Shown one piece after another: positions 5,826 through 8,645 of a stretch of 8,645 nt of DNA. Position 1 is the first letter of the stretch. Each line of letters begins with the position of its first letter. This DNA comes from Tannerella sp. (GTDB lineage Bacteria; Bacteroidota; Bacteroidia; Bacteroidales; Tannerellaceae), in assembly GCA_031282485.1 (NCBI GenBank), contig JAITDQ010000062.1:1-8645 (forward strand). The letters are read 5' to 3'. The notes below the pieces were generated by a model that saw only the letters and a list, made by a program, of their open reading frames with translations, did no database searches and had not been told where the DNA came from. A program made the translations under genes and the position numbers.

Positions 5826-6674
5826 ATGGGAAAGAACAGTAATTTCCACAGTCACTGCACCTTTTGCGACGGGCGAAGCTATCCTGAAGACTTTATTAAG
5901 TTCGCAATAGCAAATAAATTCCGCGCATACGGTTTCACATCTCATTCCCCGCTCCCGTTCGAAACATTCTGGAACATGTCGAAAGATGACCTGCCCGAAT
6001 ATTTAACGGAGATAAACCGGCTGAAAGACAAATATGCCGGGATACTGGAAATTTATCTCGGGCTTGAGATCGATTACTTGGATAAGACATACAATGCCTC
6101 GACGGCTTATTTTCAAACGATGCCGCTTGATTACCGCATAAGTTCCGTCCATTTCCTGTCGTGTGCCGAACCGCTGCTCGAAAGCAACATGCTGTGTATC
6201 GACGGCGGCTACAAAGACCTTGAAAAGGGAATTAACGAACATTACGGGGGAAGCGTCCGCCGCCTGACCGAACATTTTTTCGAATCATCAATGAATATGG
6301 TCGAAGCCGGAGGATTCGATATCGTCGGACACATCGACAAAATATACATGAACGGCAGCCGGCATCCCGATTTTGACATTCAGGCCGGCTGGTACCGGAA
6401 ACCGTTTCTCGAACTGCTTGATCTGGTCGCCGAAAAAGGGTTTATTGTTGAGGTTAACAGCAAAAACAAAATGAAAAAAGGCGAAACCTATCCGCATATA
6501 TCATCATACGGAGAACTGAAAAAACGTAACATCCCGGTTATGGTAAACTCCGACTGTCACTATCCCGACTTGGTGAACGACGGGCGCAAAGAAACGCTTG
6601 CGCTGCTCCGGAGCGCCGGCTATCGTGTCACCCGCGAACTTGTGCGCGGCGTGTGGGAGGATGTGGAAATATAA
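5826..6674 (+). CDS. hisJ: PHP-family phosphatase, histidinol-phosphatase (HisJ/HisK) type
   Basis: Predicted metal-dependent phosphatase of the PHP family; HisJ/HisK members release phosphate from histidinol phosphate in histidine synthesis. The 282 residues carry a full set of expected metal-ligand positions: H8 and H10 in FHSHCTFCDG, D15, H40 in GFTSHSPLPF, E81 in GLEIDYL, H109 in SSVHFL, H169 in DIVGHIDKI, H224, and D243 and H245 in NSDCH. Length and motif order suit the HisJ subfamily rather than the short PHP domain of DNA polymerase. Start chosen at 5826, giving MGKNSNFHSHCTF, with the first metal motif at the very N-terminus as usual. No other histidine gene is nearby, and many Bacteroidota use a HisB phosphatase domain instead, so the natural substrate may be another phosphate ester. 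The following gene starts 15 bp downstream, so the two are probably cotranscribed. Confidence 0.85.
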   Translation: MGKNSNFHSHCTFCDGRSYPEDFIKFAIANKFRAYGFTSHSPLPFETFWNMSKDDLPEYLTEINRLKDKYAGILEIYLGLEIDYLDKTYNASTAYFQTMPLDYRISSVHFLSCAEPLLESNMLCIDGGYKDLEKGINEHYGGSVRRLTEHFFESSMNMVEAGGFDIVGHIDKIYMNGSRHPDFDIQAGWYRKPFLELLDLVAEKGFIVEVNSKNKMKKGETYPHISSYGELKKRNIPVMVNSDCHYPDLVNDGRKETLALLRSAGYRVTRELVRGVWEDVEI

Positions 6675-6689
6675 TTAAGTATAACAAAA

Positions 6690-7595
6690 ATGCTTTCATT
6701 CAAACCAATAACAATAGAAGACAGGGAGGCAATCAGGACGTTTACACTTCCGGGAGACCTCCTCAATTGCGATTATGCATTTGCAAACATGTGCAGCTGG
6801 AGCTTTCTCTACGAAAGCGAATATGCGGTTACGGACGGATTCCTTTTCCTCCGTTTCTATGTGGAAGAAAAGGGGCGCAGGCATCTGGCATACATGTTTC
6901 CCGTCGGCAGCGGCGACCTGAAAACGGCTGTCGAAGTCATGGAAAACGACGCCGTAAGCATGGGATACTCGCTGCTGATACTCGGCGTGACGCCCGATTC
7001 CAGAGATAAATTAAACGCCGTCTTCCCCGACCGTTTCACCTACATTACGGAACGCGATTATTTCGATTACATCTATCTGCGCGAAGACCTTGCCGGCCTT
7101 AAAGGCAAACGCTTTCAGGCAAAACGAAACCATATAAACAAATTCACGGCGCAATATGAATATACCTATCTGCCGGTAACGCCGGACATCATCGACCGGT
7201 GTATGGAAGTAGAGCGGATATGGTGCAGGGCAAACGTAAACGAAAGCGATGAGGAAGCGCTTGCCCACGAACGCCGTTCCATGCTTTTTGCGATGAACAG
7301 GTTTGACGAACTGGGACTGCTGGGAGGCGCAATCGTCGTGGACGGTAAAATCATTGCCTTCACGTACGGTTCGCCCATAAACCGTTACACATTCGGGATA
7401 CACGTAGAAAAGGCCGACGTCAGTTACGAAGGCATATTCAGCGTTATCAACCGGGAATTTGCATCCCGTATCCCGGAACAATACACGTACATAAACCGTG
7501 AAGAAGATTTGGGACTGCCGGGACTGCGCCGCTCCAAACTGTCGTATAACCCCGTGATACTGCTTGAGAAAAACGCCGCCGTCAAACGGCGGTGA
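6690..7595 (+). CDS. DUF2156 protein, LPG-synthase C-terminal (GNAT-like) fold
   Basis: A 301-residue soluble protein of the DUF2156 family, related to the catalytic C-terminal domain of MprF (lysylphosphatidylglycerol synthase), which moves an aminoacyl group from tRNA to a lipid. The membrane flippase half of MprF is absent. What is seen: an N-terminal half opening MLSFKPITIEDREAIRTF, with the family signature FANMCSWSFLYESEYAV (31-47). A central hinge reads YLREDLAGLKGKRFQAKRNH (129-148), and the second half carries GGAIVVDGKIIAFTYG (212-227). Near the C-terminus is YINREEDLGLPGLRRSKLSY (267-286), also strongly typical. Whether it uses aminoacyl-tRNA or another acyl donor is unknown. It starts 15 bp after the hisJ-like gene and is followed by a second acyltransferase-fold gene. 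The final codons and stop sit in a GC-rich hairpin. Confidence 0.85.
   Translation: MLSFKPITIEDREAIRTFTLPGDLLNCDYAFANMCSWSFLYESEYAVTDGFLFLRFYVEEKGRRHLAYMFPVGSGDLKTAVEVMENDAVSMGYSLLILGVTPDSRDKLNAVFPDRFTYITERDYFDYIYLREDLAGLKGKRFQAKRNHINKFTAQYEYTYLPVTPDIIDRCMEVERIWCRANVNESDEEALAHERRSMLFAMNRFDELGLLGGAIVVDGKIIAFTYGSPINRYTFGIHVEKADVSYEGIFSVINREFASRIPEQYTYINREEDLGLPGLRRSKLSYNPVILLEKNAAVKRR
7576..7592 (+). other. GC-rich hairpin overlapping the DUF2156 stop region
   Basis: CCGCCGT (7576-7582), a 3-nt CAA loop and ACGGCGG (7586-7592) form a perfect 7-bp stem directly before the TGA at 7593-7595. No T-run follows, so it is not a standard terminator; it might protect or pause the transcript between the two acyltransferase genes, or be a by-product of the codons for AVKRR. 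Confidence 0.4.
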
Positions 7596-7654
7596 CTTCC
7601 CGGACGCTTCTTCTCCGCATGAATTTTTCGAATAACATTTTTAACAGGAAAGAT

Positions 7655-8578
7655 ATGTATCGCAATAACACCCCGGACAGTCGGCCGTCCTCTTTTCCCC
7701 TGCCGGAAGACAAACCGGAAGTCGCCGCTTTGTGGCAGGAGGTATTCCACGATTCCGGCGAGTTCACAGACCTCTTTTTCAGCCGTGTTTACAAACCCGA
7801 AAACACCCTCGTCACGAAAAAAGATAACGGAATCATTGCCGCATTACAGATGATTCCCTACGAAATAAAAACGGCAAACGGCATCCTGCCTTCGGCTTAC
7901 GTATGCGGCGTTTGCACACGTCCTTCGGAACGCGGCAAAGGCGTCATGAAGGCGTTGATGACGGACGCTATGGCGGTTATGCGTCAACGGGGATATGCCG
8001 TGTCAATCCTTATTCCGGCAGAGGCGTGGCTGTTCGAGTTCTACCGGCGATTCGGATATTCACACCCGGTCGACTGCGGCGCTGAAACTTATTCTTCCGC
8101 CTCACCGCCTGTTCAGGCGGCGGATACTTTTAACATTGTCCGGGAAACCGTCTCTGCATCGGATTATACATTTACAGAATGTACGGCGGACAAATACTTC
8201 CCGTATTTCGACCGCAAACAGCGCGAACGTCCGTGCGCCGTCCTGCACGACGCCTCCGATTTCGAAACCATCATCCGCGATTTGGCCTGCGACGGCGGTC
8301 ATGCGTGGACAGCGCTCCGGGCAAACCGCCCGGCCGGCATGGCATTCGCAAAACCTGCCGCAGGAAATAACGTCATCATAAAAGAAATACTGTACGACAG
8401 CCTCCCCGTGAAAGAAGCCCTGATTCGTTATATACTTCGCCGGTATAACGCCCGGACGGCAGAAGTCCGCGTCCCCCGGTCTGCCGGAGAAAACGCCGGC
8501 GCGTACGGATTAGCCTGTATTCTCGACAATCGCACAACCAATATATCCGGCTTATACATGACCTTAATGCTCGACTGA
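7655..8578 (+). CDS. GNAT-family N-acetyltransferase, Eis-like two-part architecture
   Basis: Predicted acetyl-CoA-dependent acetyltransferase of 307 residues; substrate unknown. The GNAT acetyl-CoA loop is clear: CTRPSERGKGVMKALM (about residues 87-102), which holds an R-x-x-G-x-G/A-type motif, preceded by the strand SAYVCGV. SILIPAEAWLFEFYRRFGY (117-135) supplies the usual motif B region. The roughly 170 residues after it form a second half, as in Eis-like enhanced-survival proteins, though I cannot confirm an SCP2-like fold by eye. The frame opens to a GTG at 7592 that overlaps the DUF2156 stop, and an ATG at 7619 is also possible. I prefer the ATG at 7655 because AGGA (7646-7649) lies 5 nt before it and the conserved sequence begins soon after, at LPEDKPEVAALWQEVF. 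It is last in the kbl–hisJ–DUF2156–GNAT run. Confidence 0.8.
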   Translation: MYRNNTPDSRPSSFPLPEDKPEVAALWQEVFHDSGEFTDLFFSRVYKPENTLVTKKDNGIIAALQMIPYEIKTANGILPSAYVCGVCTRPSERGKGVMKALMTDAMAVMRQRGYAVSILIPAEAWLFEFYRRFGYSHPVDCGAETYSSASPPVQAADTFNIVRETVSASDYTFTECTADKYFPYFDRKQRERPCAVLHDASDFETIIRDLACDGGHAWTALRANRPAGMAFAKPAAGNNVIIKEILYDSLPVKEALIRYILRRYNARTAEVRVPRSAGENAGAYGLACILDNRTTNISGLYMTLMLD

Positions 8579-8645
8579 CCTCACTTCCCTACCTTATTGT
8601 AATAATGCATTAAAAAAGGCTACATAAATGTAGGATTTTGCCGGG
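8579..8645. other. Right-edge intergenic segment with two short palindromes
   Basis: After the GNAT stop come TAATGCATTA (8603-8612), a perfect 10-bp palindrome, an A-run, and CTACAT-AA-ATGTAG (8620-8633), a 6-bp inverted repeat followed by GATTTTG. The second could form a weak AT-rich hairpin near the transcript end or be an operator for a gene beyond the window. No coding start is seen. Confidence 0.35.

Noticed and set aside
1..8645. Mobile element, phage or CRISPR content
   Set aside because: No transposase, integrase, long terminal repeat, att-like duplication or spaced direct repeats seen on either strand.

Overview
The window looks like a chromosomal segment from a Bacteroidales-type member of the Bacteroidota. 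Three intergenic sites match the major sigma factor promoter of that phylum (a -33 TTG box, 18-19 bp, then a -7 TAnnTTTG box). Starts are mostly AT-rich with little Shine-Dalgarno signal, and the gene content fits: a pyruvoyl arginine decarboxylase, an epimerase-type threonine dehydrogenase with Kbl, and paired PAP2 phosphatases. I see no tRNA, rRNA, CRISPR array, insertion sequence or phage gene. The window is densely coding; the largest gap is about 190 bp.

Left part, minus strand. The window opens inside a pyruvoyl-dependent arginine decarboxylase (arginine to agmatine) with its own -7 box. Next comes a three-gene unit transcribed leftwards from a good promoter near 2920-2949: an NAD-dependent epimerase-family L-threonine 3-dehydrogenase, a compact membrane PAP2 phosphatase 2 bp behind it, and a second, exported-looking PAP2 phosphatase.

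Middle, minus strand. Two adjacent paralogues, 4 bp apart, each carry a bifunctional-nuclease (BFN, DUF151) domain, a shared linker with INWYD and PAE.M motifs, and a C-terminal UVR motif. Both depart from the canonical BFN signature, and the first-transcribed copy more so. They share a divergent promoter region (4375-4521) with kbl.

Right part, plus strand. kbl (2-amino-3-ketobutyrate CoA ligase) completes the threonine-to-glycine pathway begun by the dehydrogenase on the other side of the BFN pair. It is followed by a PHP-family histidinol-phosphatase-like enzyme, a soluble DUF2156 (LPG-synthase C-terminal fold) protein and a GNAT acetyltransferase, all co-directional. Two short palindromes lie beyond the last gene at the right edge.

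Most of this is recognisable housekeeping or accessory metabolism. The least explained elements are the tandem divergent BFN-UVR proteins and the DUF2156/GNAT pair downstream of kbl. I found no convincing new multi-gene system.
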